64,000 bases of DNA from Paenibacillus radicis (ex Xue et al. 2023) (GCF_024722015.1 NZ_JANQBD010000002.1:427635-491634); one strand, 5' to 3'. Counted from the stretch's first letter, positions 1 through 9,700 are shown. Made by a program: numbers and translations. The notes: generated by a model from the sequence alone, not told the origin.

Positions 1-1
1 T

Positions 2-67
2 TTTGAAACCGAAGCCGAGCTCATTGTTGAAAATAGGCATAGAATCGACGACGAAAAGTATGACTAA
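2..67 (+). CDS. possible C-terminal end of a gene entering from the left edge
   Basis: One frame stays open from the window edge to a TAA at 65-67 and encodes a charged tail ending RIDDEKYD. It could be the last 21 residues of a plus-strand gene convergent with the aminotransferase. Nothing in the fragment identifies a family, and so short an open stretch can occur by chance. Confidence 0.3.
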   Translation, partial: FETEAELIVENRHRIDDEKYD

Positions 68-139
68 CCAGTCGCTGCAGGCTGTGAAAAACAACTCTCC
101 AACGACTTGGTTTAGTGTACCATTATGGATTGAGAGGAT

Positions 140-1312
140 TCAAATGTTTTTCAAAAAGGTTTGAATCCTATCCAATGCCTTATCAAGTTGTGTTAACGAT
201 GTAGCATAAGAGCATCGGACAAATCCTTCGCCGCCAGCCCCGAAAACATTGCCTGGAACCGTAGCCACTTTCGCCTCATCAAGCAGCCTCTGAGCAAATT
301 GTTCAGAGCTCAAACCCGTGTGCGAGATAGATGGAAATACATAAAAGGAGCCAAGAGGCTCGTGACAAGGCAAGCCAATTTGGCGTAGATTCTGAACTAT
401 CATTCGCCGGCGTTGATTGTACGACTCCATCATGGAGTCCTTTTCTTCCATTCCGTTTTTCAATGATTCAAGAGCTGCTATCTGTCCCAAAATAGGCGCA
501 CACATCACGGTATATTGATGAATTTTCAGCATAGCCGCAATTAGTTCCGGATGGCCGCATACGTAGCCCACTCTCCATCCAGTCATTGCAAATCCTTTGG
601 AAAAACCGCTGACCAGCAAGGTCCTTTCCTTCATTCCAGGCAGAGAAGCGAAGCTGACATGTTTGCCCTTATACGTGAGCTCTGCATAAATTTCATCGGA
701 AATGACAATAAGATTTTTTTCCTCGACTATTTTGGCGATTGGAAGCCAGTCCTCATAGGTCATGATGCCCCCAGTCGGATTGTTCGGATAGCAAAGCATA
801 AGCACCTTTGAGCGGGGTGTTAATTTATTGATTAGAGCCTCTGGAGTGAGCTTGAAATCATCTTGGGCAAATGTTTCAATCTCCACAGGCTTTCCGCCGC
901 CAAGAAAAGTAAGAGGGGAATATGAAATGTAGCAAGGAACTGGCACTAATATCTCATCATCAGCTGTAATAATTGTACGCAATGCAAGATCAATAGCTTC
1001 ACTGCTTCCGACCGTGACAAGCACTTCATTGGATGGCTCATATTTGACATTAAAGTTAGTGAACAGATACTCAGCAATCCCCTCCCTAAGCTCAAGAAGT
1101 CCTGAATTCGGAGTATAGGTTGTTTTTCCTTTCTTCAGCGCTTGTATACACGCTTCTCTAACATTCATGGGAGTAACGAAATCCGGCTCTCCTATCCCAA
1201 GTGATATAATATCCGCCCTTCCATTGGTTAAATCAAAGAACTTTCGAATTCCGGATGGTGGCATTTCACGTACGGATGGCGAAATAAAATCAGCTATTGA
1301 ATGATGTGTCAT
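140..1312 (-). CDS. class I/II PLP-dependent aminotransferase behind an alanine-type T-box
   Basis: This 390-residue protein is a fold-type I aminotransferase (AspC/PatA/AlaT-like). The signature residues are visible: N177 in YPNNPTGG, D206 in VISDEIYAEL, the Schiff-base lysine K239 in SGFSKGFAMTGWR, and a C-terminal FVRCSYA arginine region. The ATG at 1312 is preferred because a GAGGAGG site lies just upstream; a longer open frame runs into the leader terminator. Family knowledge gives amino-group transfer between an amino acid and a 2-oxo acid, usually with glutamate/2-oxoglutarate. The substrate is not readable from the protein alone. The upstream T-box has a GCC (Ala) specifier, so an alanine-forming role (glutamate-pyruvate type) is a reasonable inference. 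The gene appears monocistronic. Confidence 0.93.
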   Translation of the reverse strand: MTHHSIADFISPSVREMPPSGIRKFFDLTNGRADIISLGIGEPDFVTPMNVREACIQALKKGKTTYTPNSGLLELREGIAEYLFTNFNVKYEPSNEVLVTVGSSEAIDLALRTIITADDEILVPVPCYISYSPLTFLGGGKPVEIETFAQDDFKLTPEALINKLTPRSKVLMLCYPNNPTGGIMTYEDWLPIAKIVEEKNLIVISDEIYAELTYKGKHVSFASLPGMKERTLLVSGFSKGFAMTGWRVGYVCGHPELIAAMLKIHQYTVMCAPILGQIAALESLKNGMEEKDSMMESYNQRRRMIVQNLRQIGLPCHEPLGSFYVFPSISHTGLSSEQFAQRLLDEAKVATVPGNVFGAGGEGFVRCSYATSLTQLDKALDRIQTFLKNI

Positions 1313-1337
1313 AAATAATTCCTCCTCTTTTTGAAAA

Positions 1338-1590
1338 AACAAAAAAACCCGCCCCATGTCAAGGGACGAGTTTTAACCCGTGTTACCACCCTAGTTTCAC
1401 TTAAAAAAGTGACACTCTGCTCACGTATCCATCAATACGTGTTCCTTCTAACGCAGGAAATGCGGCGGGGCTTACTTCATTTCAGCTCGCTTCTCGGAGA
1501 CGGCTTTCGGTTATCATCTGAACGTTGGTTTTCAGCTACCCCAACTCTCTGTACGATCAGACCTGCAACCTACTTTTTCTCTTCAATGAA
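1338..1590 (-). promoter_or_regulatory. T-box leader, specifier GCC (alanine)
   Basis: On the minus strand the leader has the AGTA loop motif, a CAGAGAG stem I element, the T-box core AGGGTGGTAACACGG (about 1378-1397) and a terminator stem (CTCGTCCC...GGGGCGGG) followed by seven T's. The right-hand side of the specifier loop reads AACC-GAAA-GCC-GTC. Aligning it with the B. subtilis glyQS leader as I remember it (GAAAGGCAUU), and with the two thrS leaders downstream, places GCC in the specifier position. Uncharged tRNA-Ala would then allow read-through into the aminotransferase. Confidence 0.9.
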
Positions 1591-1687
1591 TTTATGGTAC
1601 TAATATGAAATTAAAGGTAATGATAAACATACTTTAAAATTCTGTCAATAGAAATTTCAAAAAAATACTGCGGATTCTGGTTCCTTA

Positions 1688-3604
1688 TCATTTTCTTTTA
1701 ACACGAATTTCGTGAGCGATTTGCTCTGTTATCTCATTTAGACCGATAGTACCGAGGTCACCCTCTCCCCGATTGCGGACAGCTACCGTGCTTGTATTTT
1801 TTTCATTTTCGCCTACTACCAGCATGTAAGGTACTTTTTCGAGCTGCGCCTCACGGATTTTATAGCCAAGCTTCTCGCTCCTTATATCTACCTCCACGCG
1901 GATACCTGCATCCTCTAATATTTGTTTCACTTGAAGTGCGTAGTCGATGTAATTATCAGATACCGGCAATACTTTGGCTTGCACAGGTGCAAGCCAGATG
2001 GGGAAAGCTCCACTGAAATGCTCTGTTAATATCCCTATAAAGCGGTCTATAGACCCATAGGCTGCGCGATGAATAACGACAGGACGGTGCTTTTGGTTAT
2101 CTTCTCCGATGTAGGACAGGTCAAATTTTTCGGGCATTTGAAAATCAAGCTGAATAGTCCCACACTGCCAGCTGCGTTTAAGTGCATCAAGAATATGGAA
2201 ATCGATTTTAGGTCCGTAGAATGCCCCATCCCCTTCATTTATGCGGTATTTAATCCCCCGCACATCCAACACATTCTGAAGAGCCGCTTCCGCTTGGTCC
2301 CATAGCTCTTCAGAACCCATTGAATCTTCGGGTCGTGTAGATAGCTCGATTGTATATTCAAATCCAAATACGCTGTATATCTGATCGATAAAGTCAATAA
2401 CTCGACCAATCTCCTCTTGTATCTGATCAGGTCTCACAAATAGATGAGCATCGTCCTGACAAAATGTTCGTACACGCATCATCCCGTTTAAAGCGCCAGA
2501 AAATTCATGACGATGTACTTGGCCTAATTCGGATATACGAATTGGAAGCTCCCGGTAAGAGCGGAGGGTGCTTTTGAATATAAGCATATGTCCCGGACAA
2601 TTCATTGGTTTAAGCGCATATTTAGTTTCATCCACATCTGTAAAGTACATGTTTTCATGATAATGCCCCCAATGTCCGGACTGTTCCCATACTCTCTGGT
2701 TCATCATAAGAGGAGTGAGTACTTCTTGATAACTTTGCTTTATCTGCTGCTCTCGGGAAAAGTTCACGAGCTCTGTACGTATCGACATCCCCTTGGGCAG
2801 GTAGAACGGCATACCTGGAGCTTCTTCCGAAAACATGAACAACCCAAGCTCTTTGCCAAGCTTACGATGATCCCGTTTCTTGGCTTCCTCCATTAACAGC
2901 AAATGCTCATCAAGCTGAGCCTTCTTCGGAAAGGAAGTGCCGTATATGCGCTGCAGCATTTTATTGCTTGAATTGCCACGCCAATAAGCACCCGCTACAT
3001 TCAAAAGCTTGAATGCCTTAATCCTGCCTGTTGATGGAAGATGCGGCCCGCGACATAGATCAAGAAACTCTCCCTGATCATATATCGAAATTACAGCATT
3101 CTCCGGCAGATCATTGATTAGCTCCAGTTTAAGTGTGTCTCCCAGCCTCTCAAAAATCTTTATAGCTTCTTCGCGGCTTACTTCACGTCGTACTATGGGA
3201 ATGTTCTCTTGAACTATCCTCTCCATTTCTATTTCAATAGCAGCCAGGTCATCACTTGAAAAAGGCTTTTCAATATCGATATCGTAGTAAAAGCCGTCTT
3301 CAATGACAGGTCCTATACCGAGCCTGACGGCTTGCTGCCCATAAATGCGCTTAATGGCCTGAGCCATCAAATGCGCTGTACTATGACGGTAAACTTCTAC
3401 GCCATCCTTGCTTTCAAGCGTTACAATTTCAACTTCACAATCGTCCACGATTCTTCGGCTTAAATCAACCATTTCCCCATTAATTTTCCCTGCCACTGCC
3501 GTTTTCTTTAATCCGCTGCTAATGGATTCTGCCACCATCTCAACAGTCGCACCATAACCATAATTCCGTATAGATCCATCAGGCAGCTTGATCTTGATTT
3601 CCAT
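1688..3604 (-). CDS. thrS: threonyl-tRNA synthetase
   Basis: This is a full-length 638-residue class II ThrRS. It has an N-terminal TGS domain (about residues 1-62), the editing domain beginning with HSTAHLMAQAI, and the catalytic core with the zinc-ligand region MNCPGHM and motif 2 RVRTFCQDDAH. The anticodon-binding domain starts near FPIWLAPVQ. It charges tRNA-Thr in the cytoplasm. The ATG at 3604 follows a GGAGGAATA site and matches the usual MEIKIKLPDG start; the open frame upstream of it overlaps the leader. Expression is governed by two tandem T-box leaders (3636-4170), so it should respond to threonine starvation. Confidence 0.98.
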   Translation of the reverse strand: MEIKIKLPDGSIRNYGYGATVEMVAESISSGLKKTAVAGKINGEMVDLSRRIVDDCEVEIVTLESKDGVEVYRHSTAHLMAQAIKRIYGQQAVRLGIGPVIEDGFYYDIDIEKPFSSDDLAAIEIEMERIVQENIPIVRREVSREEAIKIFERLGDTLKLELINDLPENAVISIYDQGEFLDLCRGPHLPSTGRIKAFKLLNVAGAYWRGNSSNKMLQRIYGTSFPKKAQLDEHLLLMEEAKKRDHRKLGKELGLFMFSEEAPGMPFYLPKGMSIRTELVNFSREQQIKQSYQEVLTPLMMNQRVWEQSGHWGHYHENMYFTDVDETKYALKPMNCPGHMLIFKSTLRSYRELPIRISELGQVHRHEFSGALNGMMRVRTFCQDDAHLFVRPDQIQEEIGRVIDFIDQIYSVFGFEYTIELSTRPEDSMGSEELWDQAEAALQNVLDVRGIKYRINEGDGAFYGPKIDFHILDALKRSWQCGTIQLDFQMPEKFDLSYIGEDNQKHRPVVIHRAAYGSIDRFIGILTEHFSGAFPIWLAPVQAKVLPVSDNYIDYALQVKQILEDAGIRVEVDIRSEKLGYKIREAQLEKVPYMLVVGENEKNTSTVAVRNRGEGDLGTIGLNEITEQIAHEIRVKRK

Positions 3605-3635
3605 GTCTATTCCTCCAAAATTGAATTTTTGAAAC

Positions 3636-3885
3636 ACAAAAAGCACAGTTCATCCAAAGGGACGAATGTGCTCGTGGTTCCACCCTAATTTTGACCCCCA
3701 AAAGGGAGGGGTCCTCATTAATTTTCTGTAACGGGAATTCCCGGCGAAGTTTACTCTCATGACGATTTCAATATCGCAGCTGCAAGGGGGTAAACAGCTT
3801 ACGATCTCCGAAGGGGCTTTCAGCCGGTGACCCCTCTCTCTGTCCGGTATCTATAAAGCGTTCATGTCCTTGGTTGTAGCTTTTA
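3636..3885 (-). promoter_or_regulatory. T-box leader 1 (thrS-proximal), specifier ACC (threonine)
   Basis: On the minus strand it carries a GAGAGAGGGG stem I element, the specifier loop GTTT-ACC-CCC, the T-box core AGGGTGGAACCACGAG, and a terminator hairpin (AGCACATTCGTCC...GGATGAACTGTGC) followed by TTTTT. ACC is a Thr codon, consistent with thrS directly downstream. Confidence 0.95.
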
Positions 3886-3900
3886 ATGTATGAATATATA

Positions 3901-4170
3901 CGCAAAAAAGCACACAAGTCCTAAAAGGGACGAGTGCGCTCGGCTCGTGGTTCCACCCTGATTCTGACCCTCACAAATGACGGGTCCTCATTGATTTCTG
4001 TAACGGGAATTCCCGGCGAAGTTTACAGTCATCACGAATTTCTCATGACGATTTCGATATCGCAGCTACAAGGGGGTAAACAGCTTACACTTTCCGAAGG
4101 GGTTTTCAGCCGGTGGCCCCTCTCTCTGCTCGGTATCTATAAGTATTCATGTCCTTGATAGTAGCTATTA
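3901..4170 (-). promoter_or_regulatory. T-box leader 2 (thrS-distal), specifier ACC (threonine)
   Basis: This is a second complete T-box immediately upstream of the first, highly similar to it. It has stem I, the specifier loop GTTT-ACC-CCC, the core AGGGTGGAACCACGAG and its own terminator (GCGCACTCGTCCC...GGACTTGTGTGC then TTTTTT). Each element has its own terminator, so transcription must pass two tRNA-Thr-dependent checkpoints before thrS. The pair looks like a recent tandem duplication. Confidence 0.94.
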
Positions 4171-4323
4171 TTTGTAGATTATAATAACTAAATGAATATT
4201 GCTTGTCAAGCAGCATAAAATTTTCCCCAAAAATAATGTTGTGCTATTCCTTGTTCATTATAAATATTACGATCAATGAGGTTGTGTGAGTGATAAAGCA
4301 AGTATGGGTTATCCCGTTGTTTT

Positions 4324-5301
4324 TTACAAGGCAAATGCCTGCTCCAGCTTAAGCACTAGCTCATCAGACAATTTCCACCCCGTCGCTCCGGCATTTTCTA
4401 CAATTTGTTCCGGACGTGTTGCACCAATAATAGCCGAAGAAACAGCTGGACGGTTAATGAGCCAATTCAAGCTAACCTGGGATGGTGTTTTTCCAAGCTC
4501 CTGAGCTACCTCTCTTAGTACTGAGAGTCCATGTTGAACCCGATCAACTTGTGATTTCATCCGGACTGCTCTATCAAGCGTTAATGGGTTATTATCGCCA
4601 ACACGGCTATCCGTAGGTATTCCTTGATCATATTTCCCCGTTAAAATACCGCCTTCCAACGGACTGTAGATTATCATTCCAATCCCTTGGTCAACGCATA
4701 ATGGCTGAAGCTCCTTCTCCACCTCACGGCTGATCAAATTATATTTGGGTTGTGCGGAGCTGAAGCTGACCAGGTTTTTAACATCGCTGATCCATAGCGA
4801 CTTTGTGAGCAGCCAAGCAGGGAAATTGGAACTGCCAATATATCTAATCTTTCCTTGACGAATCAGATCATCAAAAGCACGAAGCGTTTCCTCAAGAGGT
4901 GTCCCCCAATCAACATCATGTGCTTGCAGTAAATCAATATAGTCCGTATCAAGCCGCCTTAAAATATTATCAACCTCTTGCATAATATGTATGCGGGATA
5001 AACCCTCGTCATTGGGGCGGTTGCCTACTCTTTTCATCAGCTTGGTTGCAACCACGAAATCAGAACGACGACCTTTCATGGCGCGACCTTGGATTTCTTC
5101 CGCTTCTCCACCAGTATACCGGTTAGCATTATCGATCAGATTAATACCTAGGTCATAGGCTTGGTGAATAAGGCGAATCGAATCCTCAGGCGACACTCGA
5201 CCCGGAATACCAAAAGCAGGGTTCGAGCTGCCGAAATTCCAGCAGCCTAAGCTAATTTTCGAAATTTTCAAACCACTTTTACCCAATTTACCGTATTCCA
5301 T
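4324..5301 (-). CDS. aldo/keto reductase
   Basis: This 325-residue TIM-barrel NADPH-dependent oxidoreductase is of the YghZ/Tas-like type. The catalytic tetrad is visible: D and Y in LIDNANRY, K in VVATKLMKR and H in LLQAHDVDWG. The cofactor region is IIGATRPEQIVENAGA near the C-terminus. It would reduce aldehydes or ketones, or oxidise a sugar or steroid-like alcohol; the physiological substrate cannot be told. The ATG at 5301 is chosen because GGAGAGGG precedes it, while an in-frame codon 15 nt upstream has no ribosome binding site. It is a single gene with no obvious partner. Confidence 0.93.
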   Translation of the reverse strand: MEYGKLGKSGLKISKISLGCWNFGSSNPAFGIPGRVSPEDSIRLIHQAYDLGINLIDNANRYTGGEAEEIQGRAMKGRRSDFVVATKLMKRVGNRPNDEGLSRIHIMQEVDNILRRLDTDYIDLLQAHDVDWGTPLEETLRAFDDLIRQGKIRYIGSSNFPAWLLTKSLWISDVKNLVSFSSAQPKYNLISREVEKELQPLCVDQGIGMIIYSPLEGGILTGKYDQGIPTDSRVGDNNPLTLDRAVRMKSQVDRVQHGLSVLREVAQELGKTPSQVSLNWLINRPAVSSAIIGATRPEQIVENAGATGWKLSDELVLKLEQAFAL

Positions 5302-5417
5302 TCTTACCCTCTCCATTCGTAATAAAAATTTTAGTTCATTTATTCATTGTAAAGGTATACCTGTAAGGTATTTTACAAATCCTTTGAAGGAGGACTTATT
5401 TAGAAAGGTGTGACGAC

Positions 5418-5660
5418 ATGGCTGAGCAAGAAGCATCCAAGCAAAAGCAAGTACAGCAGCAAATCGAGCAGGCAGCACAAGAGGCGCAGCAGCTTGCCCA
5501 ACAAACCGAGAAAATAGCTCAACAAGTTAACGAGCAGCAATTGCAGCAAATCCAACAACAAGTCGAAGAAAGCTCTCAGCAGCTTCAGGAGCTCCAGCAA
5601 ACCTTGCAAGATTCAGAAAATTCAGAGGATCAGAAGCAGCAGCAACAACAACAACAATAA
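5418..5660 (+). CDS. glutamine-rich coiled-coil small protein
   Basis: This is an 80-residue protein with 35 glutamines (44 percent), ending in seven consecutive Gln residues. Spaced Leu, Ile and Val residues in the middle suggest an amphipathic coiled coil. There is no signal peptide, membrane segment or recognised domain. The ATG follows an AAAGGTG site and a Rho-independent terminator lies 25 nt past the stop, so it is a plausible monocistronic gene rather than a chance frame. The CAG/CAA-rich DNA would be prone to slippage, so the length may vary between strains. Function unknown. Confidence 0.75.
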   Translation: MAEQEASKQKQVQQQIEQAAQEAQQLAQQTEKIAQQVNEQQLQQIQQQVEESSQQLQELQQTLQDSENSEDQKQQQQQQQ

Positions 5661-5684
5661 TAAACAAAAATCAAGCCCCGATTG

Positions 5685-5711
5685 AAAGACCAGTCATAAG
5701 ATTGGTCTTTT
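5685..5711 (+). terminator. Rho-independent terminator of the Gln-rich gene
   Basis: An 8-bp stem, AAAGACCA pairing with TGGTCTTT, encloses a 10-nt loop and ends in a short T run. Confidence 0.7.
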
Positions 5712-5761
5712 AGTCTCTTGAATGGCTTATCGAACTTCTTTTGCATTTCTATTACCAAGTT

Positions 5762-6124
5762 TTAACACTTACAAATCATTAATATATTTCCATCCGGATC
5801 TTTAAAATTAAACCAGTGACCATGCTCAATATCCGTAACCAATTCAACCCCTAGACCCTTCATGAAATCAAAAGATTCTTGTATATCATCCGTATTAAAA
5901 TGAAACGTCGGTGTTCTAAAATACGCATCCTTCGTATAGATTTTACTGTCCAAAACAACGTTCAAACCGTTATTATCCATCGGAATACAACACAGATGAC
6001 CCGCAATAATATCAAAGTCAGGTTTAAGACCAAGTAATAAGCAATACCAATTTCTTGCTTTTTCAATGTCACTTACAGGTATAAAAATAGCTCCAACTTT
6101 ACTCTTAATAAGCTGTGACTCCAA
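5762..6124 (-). CDS. VOC/glyoxalase-fold protein
   Basis: A roughly 120-residue single-domain vicinal oxygen chelate protein: beta-alpha-beta-beta-beta modules start at GAIFIPVSDIEKARNWY, and the C-terminus ends HGHWFNFKDPDGNILMIC, typical of the family. Members include glyoxalase I-like enzymes, dioxygenases and antibiotic-binding proteins; the function of this one is not assignable. A strong GGGAGG site lies 7 nt before the TTG at 6124 but only 1 nt before the in-frame ATG at 6130, so TTG is the better start. A longer frame reaching 6196 runs into the T tract of an upstream terminator and is unlikely. Confidence 0.85.
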   Translation of the reverse strand: MESQLIKSKVGAIFIPVSDIEKARNWYCLLLGLKPDFDIIAGHLCCIPMDNNGLNVVLDSKIYTKDAYFRTPTFHFNTDDIQESFDFMKGLGVELVTDIEHGHWFNFKDPDGNILMICKC

Positions 6125-6196
6125 TGTCATCCCTCCCCATATGCCATTATGAGTAAAATTCGATCTGGAATCGATATTTCCCTCTTTATTCTTCAA

Positions 6197-6234
6197 ACAA
6201 AAAAGGGACTAGCTGTAATGAAACAGCTGTCCCT
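6197..6234 (-). terminator. terminator of the small riboswitch-controlled gene
   Basis: On the minus strand AGGGACAGCTG pairs with CAGCTAGTCCCT (one bulge), followed by TTTTTTG. It separates the 56-residue gene from the VOC gene. Confidence 0.8.
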
Positions 6235-6265
6235 ATCGTTGCTTGAAGTTAACTCTATTGAATGA

Positions 6266-6436
6266 TTAATCTGGCACTATGAAATAATTTCTACCAAATA
6301 AATCGACTACATCTTCAGACTTTAATTTATTGCCGCCATTCCGATGAGCCAGATACTGAATGAAATCATAAGCTGCTCTTTGATCAAGCTCGTTTAATCC
6401 GTCCAACAGGTTAAATAATTTTTCTTTGCTGACCAT
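6266..6436 (-). CDS. 56-residue small protein controlled by a c-di-AMP riboswitch
   Basis: ATG at 6436 is preceded by a strong GAGGAGG site. The 56-residue product starts MVSKEKLFNLLDGL, continues DQRAAYDFIQYLAHR and ends NYFIVPD. It has no membrane segment or signal; the N-terminal half looks like a helical pair loosely resembling DUF2281-type small proteins, but that resemblance is weak. It lies alone between a ydaO/yuaA riboswitch and a Rho-independent terminator, so it is the only gene this riboswitch can control unless read-through occurs. Function unknown; the context suggests osmotic, potassium or cell-wall homeostasis. Confidence 0.8.
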   Translation of the reverse strand: MVSKEKLFNLLDGLNELDQRAAYDFIQYLAHRNGGNKLKSEDVVDLFGRNYFIVPD

Positions 6437-6551
6437 AAATAAATCCTCCTCTCAAATTAAAAAAAGTAGAGACGGAAAGATTTTTTTGCTCCTTAAAACA
6501 CAATAAACACAAGGCTAGACCTTGTGCTTAAAAAAGCAAATCTATCCTTCC

Positions 6552-6680
6552 CACTTGCGCTTACGAGGTTAGCTGTCGGATTTGGGCGGTGAGAAATCGC
6601 CCTACAACGTATATGAGATACGTCGATTCACCCCAATAAACTTGGTTCCCCCGTTTTTCTTAAAGAAAACTCAGCGTGCT
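6552..6680 (-). promoter_or_regulatory. ydaO/yuaA (c-di-AMP) riboswitch
   Basis: The minus strand shows the conserved blocks of this class in order: GGGGGAACCAAG, TTGGGGTGAATC, GTAGGGCGAT and CCGACAGCTAACCTCGTAAGCG (given here from position 6590 down to 6560). CGCT near the 5' end can pair with AGCG at the 3' end to close the structure. A hairpin (CACAAGG...CCTTGTG, 6508-6526) with a weak T-rich tail lies between it and the small gene and may be the expression platform. The class binds c-di-AMP and usually turns genes off. Confidence 0.88.
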
Positions 6681-6762
6681 AAAGTGATATTAAGTTGTAC
6701 TATATTCTAACCCCTAATTGCTTATTTTGTAAACCCCATTTATTAAAAATAAGGCAATATTA

Positions 6763-9700
6763 CTAAATCATTAGAATTTCTCGAATTTCATGCTCCGTCA
6801 GAGCCGATAATGCTTCCTGTCCGGGTTGGATCACTTCATCGATCAGGTTCTTCTTTTTTTGCTGAAGCTCGTACATTTTATCTTCAACGGTACCTTGGGT
6901 TACAAGCCGGATCACCTGCACCACATTCTTCTGTCCAATTCGGTGTGCTCGATCGGCTGCCTGCTGCTCCACTGCAGGGTTCCACCATAAGTCATACAGG
7001 ATTACCGTGTCCGCTCCAGTCAAGTTCAACCCGGTCCCACCCGCCTTAAGCGAGATAAGGAATAAGTCTCGTTCACCATCATTAAATCGGCTGCATAGCT
7101 CGACACGATCGGAAGTTGGGGTATTCCCATCCAAATAAAAGTGAGGTACACCTTGATAGCCGAGCTCTCTTCCAATCAGACCTAACATTTCAGTAAATTG
7201 TGAGAAAATCAGCATCCGTTTACCTGCACTTCTGCATTCATCAATAATCTCCATTAACTGCTCGAATTTAGCCGAGCTTCCAGTATAGTCTTCAACGAAC
7301 AGCACAGGATGGCAGCACAGCTGGCGGAGTCGAGTCAAGCCGGCCAATATTTTGATCCGGTTTTTTTGAAAGCCCTCCTCATTCAGATGCTTCAATGTTT
7401 CCTTCTGCAGTTTGGCCAAATAAGCCACATACAGCTTCTTCTGATCAGGCAGCAGCTCGGAGGCTTGCAGCGATTCGATCTTCTCCGGCAGCTCCTTCAG
7501 TACTTCTGTCTTCAGGCGACGAAGTAGAAACGGACGTATTCGTTTGGCAACGATTTCCCGAGATAAATCATTGAATGCCTTTCTACCTGGGAACAACTCA
7601 GGGAACACCGCATCGAATATGGACCATAATTCCTCCAGCCTATTCTCTACCGGGGTTCCGGTAAGGGCAAATCGATACTGGGCCTGCAGCAACTTTACAG
7701 CCTGTGCTGTCTGAGTAGCGTGATTCTTAAAAACCTGAGCTTCATCCAAAATAAGGGTGTGGAACGATTGCGTAACATATAGATCGATATCCCTGCGCAA
7801 AAGCGGGTATGAAGTAATAATAACATCGGCTTGAGATAGATTCTTCAGAGCACTGCTGCGCTCCGCCCTACTGCCATCGGCGATGACAGACCGAATCTGC
7901 GGCGCAAATTTCTTCAACTCATTCCGCCAATTGTAAACAAGTGAAGCTGGTGATACGATAATCGCCGGCTGCTCTCGATTTCTTATCTCCGGTAGTACCG
8001 AAACGATGAAGGCGATGCTCTGCAATGTTTTGCCAAGGCCCATATCATCGGCCAGTATACCGCCAAAATGGTAATGCGCCAGTGTCTTCATCCATTGGAA
8101 GCCATACTTCTGATAATCCCGTAAAATAGGTATAAGACTTTCAGGTACTGCAAAATCCAGATTATCTGGATTTCTCATATTTTCCAATAGCCTTCGGAAC
8201 GATTTGCCTAATTTAACCGCATTGCCTTGTCTCTGAGAATCCATCAGATGGAGGCCGCGAACTACTGGAATGTGAAATTTCGTCCCTTTTAGATCTCCTT
8301 TACTGATTCCCATTTCATTCATGAAGCGGATAATCTCTAGAAACTCTTCACCTTCTAGTGGTAAAAAAGCTCCGTTAGGCATCCGATGATAGTTGCGCTT
8401 CTCTTCAAGGGATTTCAACAGATTGCGGATTTCCGATTCCGGAATACCTTCCATATCAAACTGGAATTCCAGCCAATCGGTTCGTTCATCCACATCAACG
8501 GATATTTTAGGAGGTGTATGGCCAGTATAAAGTCTTGCTTTAACAGCCGATGTGGCGTATACCTTCAGAAGCTTTTCTAGCTGAGGTACGACATGATACA
8601 GAAAATCGTATTCCGCTTCTTCGTCATCCATGAAGTATCCGCCTTCTGTTTTGGTGAAGAGACTTTGCTCCATTAGCTCCATGATTTGTCGTTCTTGATC
8701 ACCATCACGCATGAGGATGCGATCGCTGCCGCGCTTATGACTGTTTCCTTCCAAAGGATTAATGACAATATCGCCATATTGAAATTCTAATCCCGCCAGT
8801 AGACGATCCCTTACTCTATCCAAATACAGCTTAGCCTTTAATGGAGTATGCTCAATGCGTTCTGAGACGGATTGAGCGATACTGACGCTACCCAGCTTCA
8901 TCAAACCGGGTACTACCTTTTCCATAAAAGGCTCCATTTGTTCTTGTGATATCTGGATTTGGTGCTTGCGCGAAGATTCCAGCATTTGCTTAAGCTCCAC
9001 TAATCGCTTACATTGTTCCGGCTGCAGCTTAAGAAGCCTTCCTTCAAAAAGGGCTATCCCATAAGATTCCATTATTGTAATCTGCTCCAGACCTTGAATA
9101 TCCAATTGATACCCAGCGGCATGTGAGGACTCGTCGAATTTAAAGAGAAGCGGGATCGCTTCATCGGATAGATGAAACCCATCGAATGTCCGGTCTTCAT
9201 GCACCAGCTGTATGGACGGCGCCTTGATAAGCAAAGGAAGCAGCGCTTCCCATGAATAGGATGGAATCAGAAGCATTCTATCGCCGCTCATACCATTGCC
9301 ATGACTAGAATAAGGATTAGAGGTTTCACGATACATCTGCTCATTATTATAAATTTGGGCTAACTGCCGAATTACATCATCATTCTCCTTCTGAAAACTA
9401 TGGAGCTCCGGATCATAGGAGAAATTTTTAGAAAATACATAGGATTCTCTGTGGTCGAATCGATCAAGAAAATCTCTTATTTTCTGTACAATATATAGTC
9501 GCTTGGGACCGAACTTGATCTCAATGCCGAACAAATACTTCCGATAGCCATAGGGAAAGGTTTTACAAATAAACTCCACCTCAAGAGGGGTTCTTGCATC
9601 GAATAGAGGCCGGGTGCCGCTTGAACGCTGTGGCCTGAGGTCAAATAGCTTCAGAATTCCGTTGGTCAGTTGAATATCTCCTGTCGGATCAGCAGATCGG

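Noticed and set aside
6508..6526. Hairpin between the riboswitch and the small gene as a stand-alone terminator
   Set aside because: The 7-bp stem is good but its tail is TTTATT only; I keep it as a possible expression platform rather than a firm terminator.
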